Assembly (NCBI RefSeq): GCF_010470675.1
Contig: NZ_VOIQ01000013.1
Span: 1 to 64,000 of the forward strand
Reading direction: 5' to 3'
Source: Desulfovibrio sp. JC010
GTDB taxonomy: Bacteria > Desulfobacterota > Desulfovibrionia > Desulfovibrionales > Desulfovibrionaceae
DNA: 64,000 nucleotides
The position numbers were made by a program, and so were the translations under genes. Below are positions 28,401 to 36,223 of the stretch, piece after piece (positions within the stretch are counted from its first letter, which is position 1; each line of letters begins with the position of its first letter). The notes under the pieces were generated by a model. The model was not told the origin of the DNA, searched no databases, and worked only from the letters and a program-made list of their open reading frames with translations.

Positions 28401-28536
28401 TGGGACTGAGCTGCCTTGCCCGTTCCTCGGCTGTGTTCGCAAAGGCTTTACCAAGCCCGCCGAACGCCGGAACAGCGGCTATCCCCGCAGCTGCCGCGGT
28501 CGTCAGCTTTACAAAATCTCTACGATTAATGTTCAT
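25477..28536 (-). CDS. fdhA: selenocysteine formate dehydrogenase catalytic subunit
   Basis: This 1019-residue molybdenum/tungsten enzyme oxidises formate to CO2 in the periplasm. The start has a twin-arginine signal (NRRDFVKLTT) and the [4Fe-4S] motif CAFCSVGC with the fourth Cys in GSLCAKG. A TGA at 27949-27951 (codon 196) interrupts the frame within HQARI-U-HSATVA, exactly where the family has selenocysteine, and the frame then continues for 823 codons. MGSNAAENHP and VDPRFTRTSA follow as cofactor-binding blocks. Read naively it would be split into two genes. The second of two adjacent ATGs was chosen (AGGAG 5 bases upstream). A candidate SECIS hairpin follows the TGA. fdhB overlaps the stop. 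Confidence 0.95.
27916..27951 (-). promoter_or_regulatory. selenocysteine UGA with putative bacterial SECIS hairpin
   Basis: The TGA is at 27949-27951. Sixteen bases after it, CGGCTC (27927-27932) pairs with GAGTCG (27916-27921) around the loop TGGTA, with one G-T pair. Distance and a G at loop position 2 fit the loose bacterial SECIS pattern bound by SelB. The assignment is by position and shape only. Confidence 0.65.
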
Positions 28537-28947
28537 CATCGCTCCTGAAATTTGAGGGTGTTCCAATCATCTGGATAACAACCTAACGGTCAAGAGGGTT
28601 GATGGAAAAAAAAAGTTGCTTGGGGAGTGAATGGCACAATTTTATATATGCGACTTTTGACACAATTGACCATTCTTGAGCTAAAGGACTGAATTTAAGG
28701 ATGTAATTCTAGTATTAATTGAGTGTTAAGAGATGGGCAGAATTAAATTCAGTAGTATTTCGGAAATAAAGCTTTATGGATAGTGTTTTTGTATAAGATG
28801 TTGAAATTATGTCTTTTTGTTGATTTGCAGCATTGTTATCTACGAGCGGCAAGAGGGTATTGTTACTAACCTGACATAATTACTTGATATTTGCTGAGAA
28901 CAGGGTCCGTTTTCTTGATCGAAAACAGACCCTGCTAATATATTCAA
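28537..28947. other. 411-base gap between fdhA and the methyltransferase gene
   Basis: No gene is visible. The right part of the fdhA-proximal half is AT-rich and should hold the fdh promoter, but I cannot single out a convincing -35/-10 pair or regulator palindrome. A hairpin at 28901-28934 lies just after the methyltransferase stop. Confidence 0.6.
28901..28934 (-). terminator. hairpin after the methyltransferase gene, possible terminator
   Basis: CAGGGTC and GTTTTC pair with GAAAAC and GACCCTG around a short loop. The T-run on the minus strand is weak (TTCTCAGC), so termination is uncertain. Confidence 0.5.
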
Positions 28948-29784
28948 CTACTTACGTAGAATGACCGCAAATTCATTGCTTTTACTTTGGTACTTGTTTC
29001 CGGCCACACTGCCCAGCAATTCCATTTTGCTGAATCCGCAAAACTTGAATTCAGCCTGCAAATCTTCGGGCCTGAAGTATTGGAGCCAATTATAAATGGT
29101 TCGTGTCTTGGTTTCTTCTATGATGTCATATTTTTCTAGAATCACCTTTTCAGTTTCATACTTGAATCTGCGCATGAATCCGTAATAATTATCAGCAGAC
29201 CAGAATCCGTCCATCAGGTTCGGTTCAAAAACGCACTTTTCCTCTAGATCGTTGAATGCCTGAAGCGAAAACACATCCAGAAGAATTGATCCGCCGGATT
29301 TAAGCAGGGTATGGAATTTCTGGATCAGCATCATGCGTTGCGCTGGGCTCAGCGCGCAAAAGTCGCACATAATCATAGTAATGAGGTCAAAACGTTTATC
29401 CGTTTGTAATTCCAGATAATTGGTTTTGATGTAGTTAATTATAAGTCCGGAACTGTCCGCTTGTTCACGGGCATAGCCAAGTGAATTTGCGGAAAAATCA
29501 ATTCCGGTGACCTCTGCTCCAGCCTGCGCAAAAGCAGTAGTGTAGAGACCGGGACCGCACCCAAAGTCTGCGACTTTTTTGCAGTCATTCAATTCAAAAC
29601 GGTTAATCATCCATTCGGACGAATCGGCAATAAATTCGCGGTTGCGGGAGGCTGCATCGATATCAGGATTCAAGTGATACTTGAGCATCTGTTTGGCGAT
29701 GTGCTCATCGGTCCACAGGTCGGAAGCAGTATAGAATTCAAAAGGAAGGGGACGTGAGTTTATGTCCCTAAGTTCTTTAAACAT
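28948..29784 (-). CDS. class I SAM-dependent methyltransferase, substrate unknown
   Basis: This 278-residue cytoplasmic protein has the Rossmann methyltransferase signature: VADFGCGPGLYTTAFAQAG (motif I, near residues 91-109), VTGIDFSANSLGYAREQA (motif II), and FDLITMIMCDFCALSPAQR (motif IV). The C-terminal third varies among such enzymes and gives no hint of substrate. The gene stands alone, diverging from the HicAB locus across about 250 bases. I do not recognise a specific pathway. Confidence 0.8.
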   Translation of the reverse strand: MFKELRDINSRPLPFEFYTASDLWTDEHIAKQMLKYHLNPDIDAASRNREFIADSSEWMINRFELNDCKKVADFGCGPGLYTTAFAQAGAEVTGIDFSANSLGYAREQADSSGLIINYIKTNYLELQTDKRFDLITMIMCDFCALSPAQRMMLIQKFHTLLKSGGSILLDVFSLQAFNDLEEKCVFEPNLMDGFWSADNYYGFMRRFKYETEKVILEKYDIIEETKTRTIYNWLQYFRPEDLQAEFKFCGFSKMELLGSVAGNKYQSKSNEFAVILRK

Positions 29785-29953
29785 AACAAAACCTTAATAT
29801 CCTTAGGTAGAATATTATTTGATAAAGTTGCCTTTTGCCGAAACGGCAGGGCAACGCAAGAGCCGAAATGGTCTTTATATGCTTAAAGTCTGGACATAGT
29901 GAAGTTTCTCTAATTGTAATTGTGCTCGTAAGTCAATCGTCTTTTTTAATTTC

Positions 29954-29988
29954 TTGACCGTTGTTTTTGCTGTGTGTATGTTTACACA
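29954..29988 (+). promoter_or_regulatory. hicAB promoter with overlapping inverted repeat
   Basis: TTGACC (29954-29959) and TATGTT (29977-29982) are 17 bases apart, a good sigma70 match. An imperfect palindrome, TGTGTGTATGTTTACACA (29971-29988), overlaps the -10 box and could be the operator for HicB autoregulation. Operator function is inferred. Confidence 0.5.
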
Positions 29989-30033
29989 AATAGCATCCAA
30001 AAAGAAATCTGAGACTATTCAGAGGTCCTTTTA

Positions 30034-30222
30034 ATGACATCTAAAGAACTAATTAAACAATTGGAAAAAGATGGCTGGCACAAAGTTAATAGTGTGGGCA
30101 GTCATTGGCAATTTAAACATCCAAGTAAATCCGGTAGAGTGACGGTTCCACACCCCAAAAAAGACCTTCCTGTAGGAACACTCAAGTCTATTGAGAAACA
30201 GGCAGGTTTAAAATTGCGGTAA
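30034..30222 (+). CDS. hicA: HicA-family toxin (mRNA interferase)
   Basis: This 62-residue protein is a typical HicA: a small double-stranded-RNA-binding fold with the key His in VGSHWQFKHP (near residue 24), followed by VTVPHPKKDLPVGTLKSI. HicA toxins cleave mRNA when free of antitoxin. The antitoxin gene follows after 12 bases. The toxin-first order is normal for hicAB. Confidence 0.9.
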   Translation: MTSKELIKQLEKDGWHKVNSVGSHWQFKHPSKSGRVTVPHPKKDLPVGTLKSIEKQAGLKLR

Positions 30223-30234
30223 GGTAGTTATAAA

Positions 30235-30645
30235 ATGGCAAGTTACTATGCAGTAATCCATAAAGAAGGTGCCTCTGATTACGGTGTATCCTTCCCGGAT
30301 TTCCCCGGATGTATTTCTGCGGGATCAACTCTGGAAGAAGCCGAAGTCATGGCTAAGGAAGCCCTTGATTTCCATGTAGATGGAATGAAAGAGGACGGAG
30401 AGGAAATTCCTGTCCCGAATCTTGATTTCAAGGGTATTTATGAAGAATATTCAAAGGATGAGGATTTCCATAGCCTCATGCTCATTAACATTCCTGAGAA
30501 GGTCAAACGGGTTCGGGTAAACATCAGTGTCCCTGAACAGGACCTGAAATTTATTGATACCGTTGCTGACAAATACGGAATGGACAGGTCTGCTTTTCTG
30601 GTTCTTGCAGCTAAGAAGATAGGGACCGGAGCGTGCGAGCTTTAA
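30235..30645 (+). CDS. hicB: HicB-family antitoxin
   Basis: This 136-residue antitoxin has the HicB partial RNase H-like domain (YYAVIHKEGASDYGVSFPDF … FPGCISAGSTLEEA) at about residues 3-70. A C-terminal DNA-binding ribbon-helix-helix segment follows (VRVNISVPEQDLKFIDTVA), with AFLVLAAKK after it. It should bind HicA and block its activity, and repress the shared promoter through the C-terminal domain. A strong terminator follows. Confidence 0.9.
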   Translation: MASYYAVIHKEGASDYGVSFPDFPGCISAGSTLEEAEVMAKEALDFHVDGMKEDGEEIPVPNLDFKGIYEEYSKDEDFHSLMLINIPEKVKRVRVNISVPEQDLKFIDTVADKYGMDRSAFLVLAAKKIGTGACEL

Positions 30646-30669
30646 GTCCGTCTGGTTTAGAACCTGAAA

Positions 30670-30702
30670 ATCCCCCGGCTCATCCAATGCGCCGGGGGAT
30701 TC
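30670..30702 (+). terminator. hicAB intrinsic terminator
   Basis: A 10-bp GC-rich stem (ATCCCCCGGC / GCCGGGGGAT) is followed by TCGCTTTT, 25 bases after the hicB stop and ahead of the convergent gcvT end. Confidence 0.75.
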
Positions 30703-30722
30703 GCTTTTCAATTTTCAAAATT

Positions 30723-31784
30723 CTAATCCAGTTTCTTACGAGCGGTACCTTCTTTATAGAAAGGAAGCTCGCCTTTCTTGGCTTCAAGTCCTTTTTTACC
30801 ATTATTAATGGTAAAGGCATCCGCCTCGGCTGCATCAGCGGCAACGTAAGCAAGTGCGATGGAATAACCAAGGGTGGGAGAGAATGATCCACTGGTGACC
30901 ACACCTACTTCCTTACCGTCAATTTCAACTTTATCACCATGACGGGCAGCACGGCGGCCTTCGATGGTCAGGGGGATAAGCAGTTCTTTAACATCGGTGT
31001 AAGCATCTGCGGGAAGCAGGAAGCCGTATCCGCCTTCGCGGGGATTGTGCTCGGTATCGAGATCCTGGCCGTAAAGCGGGTAGCCGCACTCAAGGCGCAG
31101 GGTGTCGCGGGCACCGAGACCGATGGGATCAACCCTTTCGTCCGCAACCAGTTTCTCCCAGAGAGAGAGGGCTTTGTCGGAAGGCAGGTAGAATTCGTAA
31201 CCCAGTTCTCCGGTATAGCCGGTGCGGCTGATGATCAGTTTGTAACCGTCAAATTCGGTTTCCTCGAAGTTGAAGTACTTGAGGTGTTTGAAATCACGGC
31301 CGAAAACAGATTCCAGAACATCAAGAGCCAGAGGCCCCTGCAGGTCGATCTTGGCTGTCTCGTAGGAAACATTTTCGAAATTCAATCCTTCCGGAAGTGC
31401 GGAATCAATCCAGTTGAAATCACCTTCTTCGCAGGAACCGTTTACTACCAGCATGTAGGAATCTTCAGCAAGGCAGTAGATGATCAGGTCGTCAAGCACG
31501 CCGCCTTTTTCATTAGGCAGGAATCCGTAACGGCATTTGCCCGGAGCGAGGGTATCCAGATTTTGGGTAACCAGCTTGTTCAGTGCGTCTTTGGCTCCTT
31601 TGCCGCTGAGTTTGAATTCACCCATGTGGCTGATATCGAACACGCCGACCTTTTCACGGGTTTGCTTATGCTCAACGATAATGCCGGCATACTGGACAGG
31701 CATTTCAAATCCGGCAAAAGGAACAAGTTTTGCGCCGTTTTCACGGTGCCACTCAGTCAGGGGGGTAGTGCGCAGTGCTGTCAA
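30723..31784 (-). CDS. gcvT: glycine cleavage system T protein (aminomethyltransferase)
   Basis: This 353-residue cytosolic enzyme releases ammonia from the aminomethyl group carried by the H protein and transfers the C1 unit to tetrahydrofolate. Family blocks are FAGFEMPVQYAGIIVEHKQT, VGVFDISHMGEFKLSG with the usual Asp, SRTGYTGELGYEFYLP and LRLECGYPLYGQDLD. No gcvH or gcvP lies nearby, so the other subunits must be elsewhere. The gap to the upstream gene is only 60 bases, which leaves no room for a glycine riboswitch. Confidence 0.93.
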   Translation of the reverse strand: MTALRTTPLTEWHRENGAKLVPFAGFEMPVQYAGIIVEHKQTREKVGVFDISHMGEFKLSGKGAKDALNKLVTQNLDTLAPGKCRYGFLPNEKGGVLDDLIIYCLAEDSYMLVVNGSCEEGDFNWIDSALPEGLNFENVSYETAKIDLQGPLALDVLESVFGRDFKHLKYFNFEETEFDGYKLIISRTGYTGELGYEFYLPSDKALSLWEKLVADERVDPIGLGARDTLRLECGYPLYGQDLDTEHNPREGGYGFLLPADAYTDVKELLIPLTIEGRRAARHGDKVEIDGKEVGVVTSGSFSPTLGYSIALAYVAADAAEADAFTINNGKKGLEAKKGELPFYKEGTARKKLD

Positions 31785-31804
31785 TTTTTTACTCCGTATA
31801 AATT

Positions 31805-31834
31805 GAAAGCACCCGGAATCCCTAGAGTGCTTTC
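31805..31834 (-). terminator. possible weak terminator between the 586-residue gene and gcvT
   Basis: GAAAGCAC pairs with GTGCTTTC around a 14-base loop, followed on the minus strand by AATTTATAC. It lies 10 bases after the upstream gene's stop. Confidence 0.5.
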
Positions 31835-31844
31835 ACAATTAAAT

Positions 31845-33605
31845 TTAAACCAATCCGCTTACCGAAGCACCTTCTTCATAGAGGGTGCGGCTTTTGCGGA
31901 TCGACCTGAATTCATCAAGGATCACCACCATGCGACCGTAATATTTTTTCACATTCTGGCCGTACTGGGTGAGCTCTTCTTCCGTGCAGGAAATATATTT
32001 GCGCCTCAGGTAAGAGTCATTGAGGACGCGGTCTCCGATCTTTAAAGCTGTTTCCACCAGCTTGTCAAAGTAGTTGACGATTTCAAATTTTAATTCATTT
32101 AAGATTTCGGTCATCACCTGAAGCATCTCAAGGTAGCCGATGTTTTTGCCTCTAAATTTCCTTTCCTTGAGGTCTTCAAGGACTTTCAATTTACGGGCCT
32201 GCTGGATGTAGCTGTATTTGGACCAGACCTCCTGATAAAGGTCGGTCAGGTCGTTGAACGGTTCGTAGTTGTCCGGGGCCAGTAGATAGCTGTCCAGCAC
32301 TTTTACCACCCCGGAATAAAATTCGTCAGAATAACCGATGATCCTGCGCTGGTGTTTGGAAAGCCATGCGAAGAGAAATTTGAGCCTTTTCTCATGTGTT
32401 TCGGTGTCTTCAATCAGCTCATTGCGTTTGTAAACAATGCTGCCAGTGTATTCACCGCGCACAATATCGTTCAGCAGGATGGTCATGCTGGAAGCGTCTT
32501 TGATTACGTTGAAGTGGGACGCACATTCCCCGGTGATGGGATGGATGACTTCCTGCCGATAGACTGAAAGGGCGCGGTCTTCACGGACGTTTTCCGGGTT
32601 GAATTTGTGCTGGCGGTACTTGACCTTGAGGATGACTACCCGTTTTTTTTCATCCACAAAGAAACCGCCTTTTTTAAGTTCAGCGATGGTTTCTTTATTG
32701 TCTTTGCTGACCTGCACCAGCGCGATTTTTTCAACACGCGGATAGTGCTTTGCCTTAGAGTGTGAAAAAAGGGAGGTGATGGTTCTATCCGACTGGCCGA
32801 GCACGCGGACCATAAACTTTTCGCCCATGCGATGTAGTCTGCGGGCAAAAAGGGCAGAGGAGGTGCGCCGTTCCGAAACAATGGGGAATCCATGCAGCTC
32901 CATGAGAAAAGTGTATACAAAAAGGCGGTTGTATTCGTAGAGCAGGTTGTCGCCCGGCTTAAATTTTCCTATCCTGATGCCGAACCGCTTCAGCTCGTTA
33001 TCAAGATCGGAAGGAAAAGATCCGAATACCCCGGAAAGATAGAATTTTCCGGTATTATCCTGCGCCATGACATGGGCCCGTTCAATCTCCAGCAGATAGG
33101 GAATGATCTTGCCGTAATTTTCAATGGCTGAAAGATCTGTTTTGCCGTATTCGCTGATGAAATCTTTATGCGAACGTTTGGGCAGTCTGCTCTCGAAAGT
33201 TTCAATATTGGCGTTTACAATGGATTCAAAAAGAGGGCAGGCGTCTTCGGTGGTGGTTTCGTCCAGCAGCCTCGGACTGTGCAGGATATCGAACTGGAAA
33301 ATTTCCTGAAAAAAATTCAGGGGACGCTCAAGGGCGACCATACTGAAGCCGGGAAGCTTTTTGTATTCGTATAAATCGACTTCAAAAGAGGGCAGCAGTT
33401 CGCGGGAATCAACCAGCGGATACTGGTTGCGCTGTTCAAAATAGGGGCGCAGCAGGCAGTTTTTGATGTGGACGTGATCCAGATGCAACCGCAATCCGTC
33501 CAGTGATTTTAAATCATAAACATCATGCGATGAATCGGCTTCCGCGTCACAGGTTTTCCCTGTATATTTGGAAAAAGCTTCCTGCCACATATTCATATCC
33601 TGCAT
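31845..33605 (-). CDS. large uncharacterised protein (586 residues)
   Basis: I do not recognise this protein. It is soluble-looking, with no signal peptide, no clear membrane helix and no P-loop. It is rich in aromatic and charged residues, with alternating basic and acidic helices in the last third (ARKLKVLEDLKERKF … CTEEELTQYGQNVKKYYGRM). Codon use and composition match its neighbours, so it looks resident rather than newly acquired. The start is uncertain: Met1, Met4 and Met6 are all close together, and AGGA lies ahead of Met6. It precedes gcvT in the same direction, with a weak hairpin between them. Confidence 0.7.
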   Translation of the reverse strand: MQDMNMWQEAFSKYTGKTCDAEADSSHDVYDLKSLDGLRLHLDHVHIKNCLLRPYFEQRNQYPLVDSRELLPSFEVDLYEYKKLPGFSMVALERPLNFFQEIFQFDILHSPRLLDETTTEDACPLFESIVNANIETFESRLPKRSHKDFISEYGKTDLSAIENYGKIIPYLLEIERAHVMAQDNTGKFYLSGVFGSFPSDLDNELKRFGIRIGKFKPGDNLLYEYNRLFVYTFLMELHGFPIVSERRTSSALFARRLHRMGEKFMVRVLGQSDRTITSLFSHSKAKHYPRVEKIALVQVSKDNKETIAELKKGGFFVDEKKRVVILKVKYRQHKFNPENVREDRALSVYRQEVIHPITGECASHFNVIKDASSMTILLNDIVRGEYTGSIVYKRNELIEDTETHEKRLKFLFAWLSKHQRRIIGYSDEFYSGVVKVLDSYLLAPDNYEPFNDLTDLYQEVWSKYSYIQQARKLKVLEDLKERKFRGKNIGYLEMLQVMTEILNELKFEIVNYFDKLVETALKIGDRVLNDSYLRRKYISCTEEELTQYGQNVKKYYGRMVVILDEFRSIRKSRTLYEEGASVSGLV

Positions 33606-33934
33606 GTGCTTGTATAATTAAAAGAGAGTCCCTCTTTATTTATTAAGGTATGATTAGCTTGAACCGCGAATAATTACAACTGAATTTATCTAGAAAAATT
33701 GTAGAAACGGCCTTTTTTTTAAAAAAACATGTCGTTTCTTGCTGAAAAGAGTTGTTTTAAGGGTTGTTCGGTTGGAATTCTAAAAAAAACCATCAAATAG
33801 CAACGGAAAAAGGATGGGTATTAAACATTGAATCTGTTGACCGGGGTAGCTCTTTCAAATAAGAATGATACGGATTTGATTATATCATACGATTTTTGTT
33901 TTTTCTAACGATCAGAATTTAAGGATGAAAATAT
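33606..33934. other. 329-base divergent promoter region
   Basis: This AT-rich gap separates the 586-residue gene and the small Cys-rich gene, which point away from each other. I see an AT-rich hairpin (AGAAACG … CGTTTCT, about 33702-33739) but no gene and no promoter good enough to name. Confidence 0.55.
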
Positions 33935-34141
33935 ATGAGTTTAGATGGCTGCACCAATATTGAGAGCAACAAAGTTGATTGTCCCTGTACTTACAGCGGA
34001 TGCCCCCGGGCCGGCGCATGCTGCGAATGCATTAAGTATCATCGGGCTAAAGATCAGCTTCCTGCCTGCTACTTTACACCGGAGCAGGAAAAAACGTATA
34101 ATCGGAGCATTGATTATTTCATCGAGTGCAGGACCAAATAG
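33935..34141 (+). CDS. small cysteine-rich protein (DUF6485-like)
   Basis: This 68-residue protein has eight cysteines, most in CPCTYSGCPRAGACCECIKY (about residues 17-36) and LPACYF. The spacing suggests bound metal, probably zinc or an iron-sulfur cluster. It resembles the DUF6485 family of anaerobes. Function is unknown. Its stop is 3 bases ahead of the GAF protein start, so the two should be co-expressed. Confidence 0.7.
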   Translation: MSLDGCTNIESNKVDCPCTYSGCPRAGACCECIKYHRAKDQLPACYFTPEQEKTYNRSIDYFIECRTK

Positions 34142-34144
34142 AGC

Positions 34145-35170
34145 ATGCCTAGAAACGAAATTCTGATAAATATCCTCAGCATTGTCTGCAATGTTTTTGA
34201 GGCGCACAGTGTTGTCCTGTATCTTCCGGACGGGCAGCACGGATACTCTTTATCCACTTATTTCAGCCTTGGGGATGACATATCCCCTAAAGGAACCCCT
34301 TTGCAGAAAAAGAGTCTTGCCGGGATTGTGATCGGCAAAAACGAGCCTCTTTTTATCAACAATATGGACCGCAAAGGAGCGACCACCCTCGGCTATTACG
34401 AGAACCGTGAGGACTCCAAGGTCAAGGCTTTCATGGGCACCCCGCTGGAGCAGTCACTTGGTGCCATTTGTCTGGACAGTAAGCGGACCTATTCTTTCAG
34501 CACCAAGGATTTGAAGATTCTTTCCCAGTTCGGAAAAATGATCACCTCCATGCTTTCCTGCATTCGCTCCGTTGATGCTGATGGTCGCAAGAATGAATAT
34601 TTCATGACCCTTAAGCTGCTGCATGACCTGCGTAAAAGGCAGCCGAAATGGAATTCCTTTCTCGATAATCTTTTGAATATGACTGCAAGCACAAGTGGAT
34701 TTTCCCATTCTTTTCTGACTGTTATAGACCAGAGAGGGACCTCTTTTTATGTCGAGGGGGAAAATAAGTCCATTTTGCAGCGAGGGGAGTCCAAAACCAT
34801 GGCCTTTCCTTTAGGCAGCGGGCTTGTGGGCTGGGTTTATAAAAATAACGAGCCCATGTTCATTGAAGAAAACAATGCCGGGCAGGCTGCTTCCAGTTTA
34901 CTGGGGGCAAGTGCCAGCACTGTTGACTTCATGAGCGTAATTTGTCTGCCACTAGTATTTCAGCGCAAGACCCGGGGAGTTCTTGTGCTGGCCAATGAAG
35001 AACCGAAACGAATTGATGAAGACTTGAAGGATTTCCTGTTTATGGTATCTGAATACCTGAATCAGTTCCTTGAAAATCTCTTTCTAAAAAGCAAACTTGC
35101 GGAAGCCCGCACAGCCTTGCAGAAAGTTACCCCGGCCAAAACCGATCCGGTTTTGATCAACGACAATTAA
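34145..35170 (+). CDS. tandem GAF-domain protein
   Basis: This 341-residue cytoplasmic protein appears to contain two GAF sensor domains, at about residues 10-140 (VVLYLPDGQHGYSLSTYFSL … ICLDSKRTYSFSTKDL) and 160-315 (FSHSFLTVIDQRGTSFYVEG … LPLVFQRKTRGVLVLAN). No kinase, cyclase or DNA-binding output domain follows. It lies between the Cys-rich gene and mreB in one direction. A sensing or scaffold role linked to cell shape is possible but only guessed from position. Confidence 0.75.
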   Translation: MPRNEILINILSIVCNVFEAHSVVLYLPDGQHGYSLSTYFSLGDDISPKGTPLQKKSLAGIVIGKNEPLFINNMDRKGATTLGYYENREDSKVKAFMGTPLEQSLGAICLDSKRTYSFSTKDLKILSQFGKMITSMLSCIRSVDADGRKNEYFMTLKLLHDLRKRQPKWNSFLDNLLNMTASTSGFSHSFLTVIDQRGTSFYVEGENKSILQRGESKTMAFPLGSGLVGWVYKNNEPMFIEENNAGQAASSLLGASASTVDFMSVICLPLVFQRKTRGVLVLANEEPKRIDEDLKDFLFMVSEYLNQFLENLFLKSKLAEARTALQKVTPAKTDPVLINDN

Positions 35171-35197
35171 CCGCTTCATGCATGAGGCCTTATTTAT

Positions 35198-36223
35198 ATG
35201 TTATGGGCTAAATTAATGAGCTTTTTCGGCAAGGATCTTGCCATGGATCTGGGCACGGCAAATACGCTGCTCTACACCCCGAAAGACGGCATTATCCTTA
35301 ATGAACCGTCTGTCGTTGCCCTTGATGCCCGAGATGAATCAGTTATTGCCGTGGGTAAAGAAGCCAAGGAGTATCTTGGCCGCACCCCGGACAAAATCAA
35401 GGCCATACGCCCCATGAAGGACGGGGTTATCGCTGATTTTGAAGTGACCAAGAAAATGATCGCTTTTTTCATCAAGAAAGCAATCAAAGGCCGTAATCTG
35501 GTCAAGCCCAAAATCATCATCTGCGTACCCACCGGGATTACCCAGGTTGAGAAGAGGGCGGTTATCGAATCCGGTCAGCAGGCCGGAGCGCGTGAAGTCC
35601 GTCTCATCGAAGAACCCATGGCCGCAGCCATCGGTGCCGGGCTGAACATTCATGAACCTGAAGGCAACATGGTTGTGGATATCGGCGGGGGTACAACTGA
35701 AGTAGCGGTTATTACCCTTTCTTCCGTGGCCCACAGCCAGTCCGTACGCGTGGCAGGGGACGAGATGAACCTTGCCATCATGCGCTACATGCAGGATGAA
35801 TTTAAGCTGCTGGTCGGTGAAAACACTGCGGAAAAAGCAAAAATGCAGATCGGCTCAGCTATTGAATTGCCGGAACCGTTGACCATGACCATTTCCGGTC
35901 GCAATCTCATTGACGGCAAGCCCAAGGCCATAGAAATCAACGATGCCCAGATCAGGGAAGCAATTGCCGACCCTGTGGCTGCTATTGTCCATTCCGTGCG
36001 GGTGGCCCTTGAACGCACTCAGCCGGAACTTGTGGCCGATATCGCCAACAATGGTCTGCTGCTGGCAGGTGGCGGAGCACTACTCAAGGGGCTGGATGAA
36101 CTCATCCACCGCGAAAGTTCCCTCAAGGTCATTATTGATAATGATCCCCTGACCACTGTAGTGCGTGGCACAGGGTTAAGTCTCCAGAAAGACAAGGGTT
36201 TTGAGAAGGTTTATATTAATTAG
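35198..36223 (+). CDS. mreB: rod-shape-determining actin homolog MreB
   Basis: This 341-residue protein polymerises under the inner membrane and guides peptidoglycan synthesis. The phosphate-binding segments are DLGTANTLLYTP (residues 17-28), ERTQPELVADI, and VVDIGGGTTEVAVITLSSVA. IEEPMAAAIGAGL and LLAGGGALLKGLDELI complete the actin-fold signatures. The start may be the ATG at 35198 or the one 6 codons later; both precede the fold. No mreC or mreD follows; instead an inositol-phosphatase-like gene starts at the very next base after the stop. Confidence 0.92.
   Translation: MLWAKLMSFFGKDLAMDLGTANTLLYTPKDGIILNEPSVVALDARDESVIAVGKEAKEYLGRTPDKIKAIRPMKDGVIADFEVTKKMIAFFIKKAIKGRNLVKPKIIICVPTGITQVEKRAVIESGQQAGAREVRLIEEPMAAAIGAGLNIHEPEGNMVVDIGGGTTEVAVITLSSVAHSQSVRVAGDEMNLAIMRYMQDEFKLLVGENTAEKAKMQIGSAIELPEPLTMTISGRNLIDGKPKAIEINDAQIREAIADPVAAIVHSVRVALERTQPELVADIANNGLLLAGGGALLKGLDELIHRESSLKVIIDNDPLTTVVRGTGLSLQKDKGFEKVYIN

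Noticed and set aside
27952-28536. The 5' part of fdhA as a separate truncated gene
   Set aside because: The interrupting TGA is in the known selenocysteine position and the frame continues unbroken for over 800 codons, so it is one gene.
28537-28947. FNR/CRP-type operator ahead of fdhA
   Set aside because: Partial half-sites such as TTGTGT occur, but none forms a convincing palindrome at a promoter-like distance.
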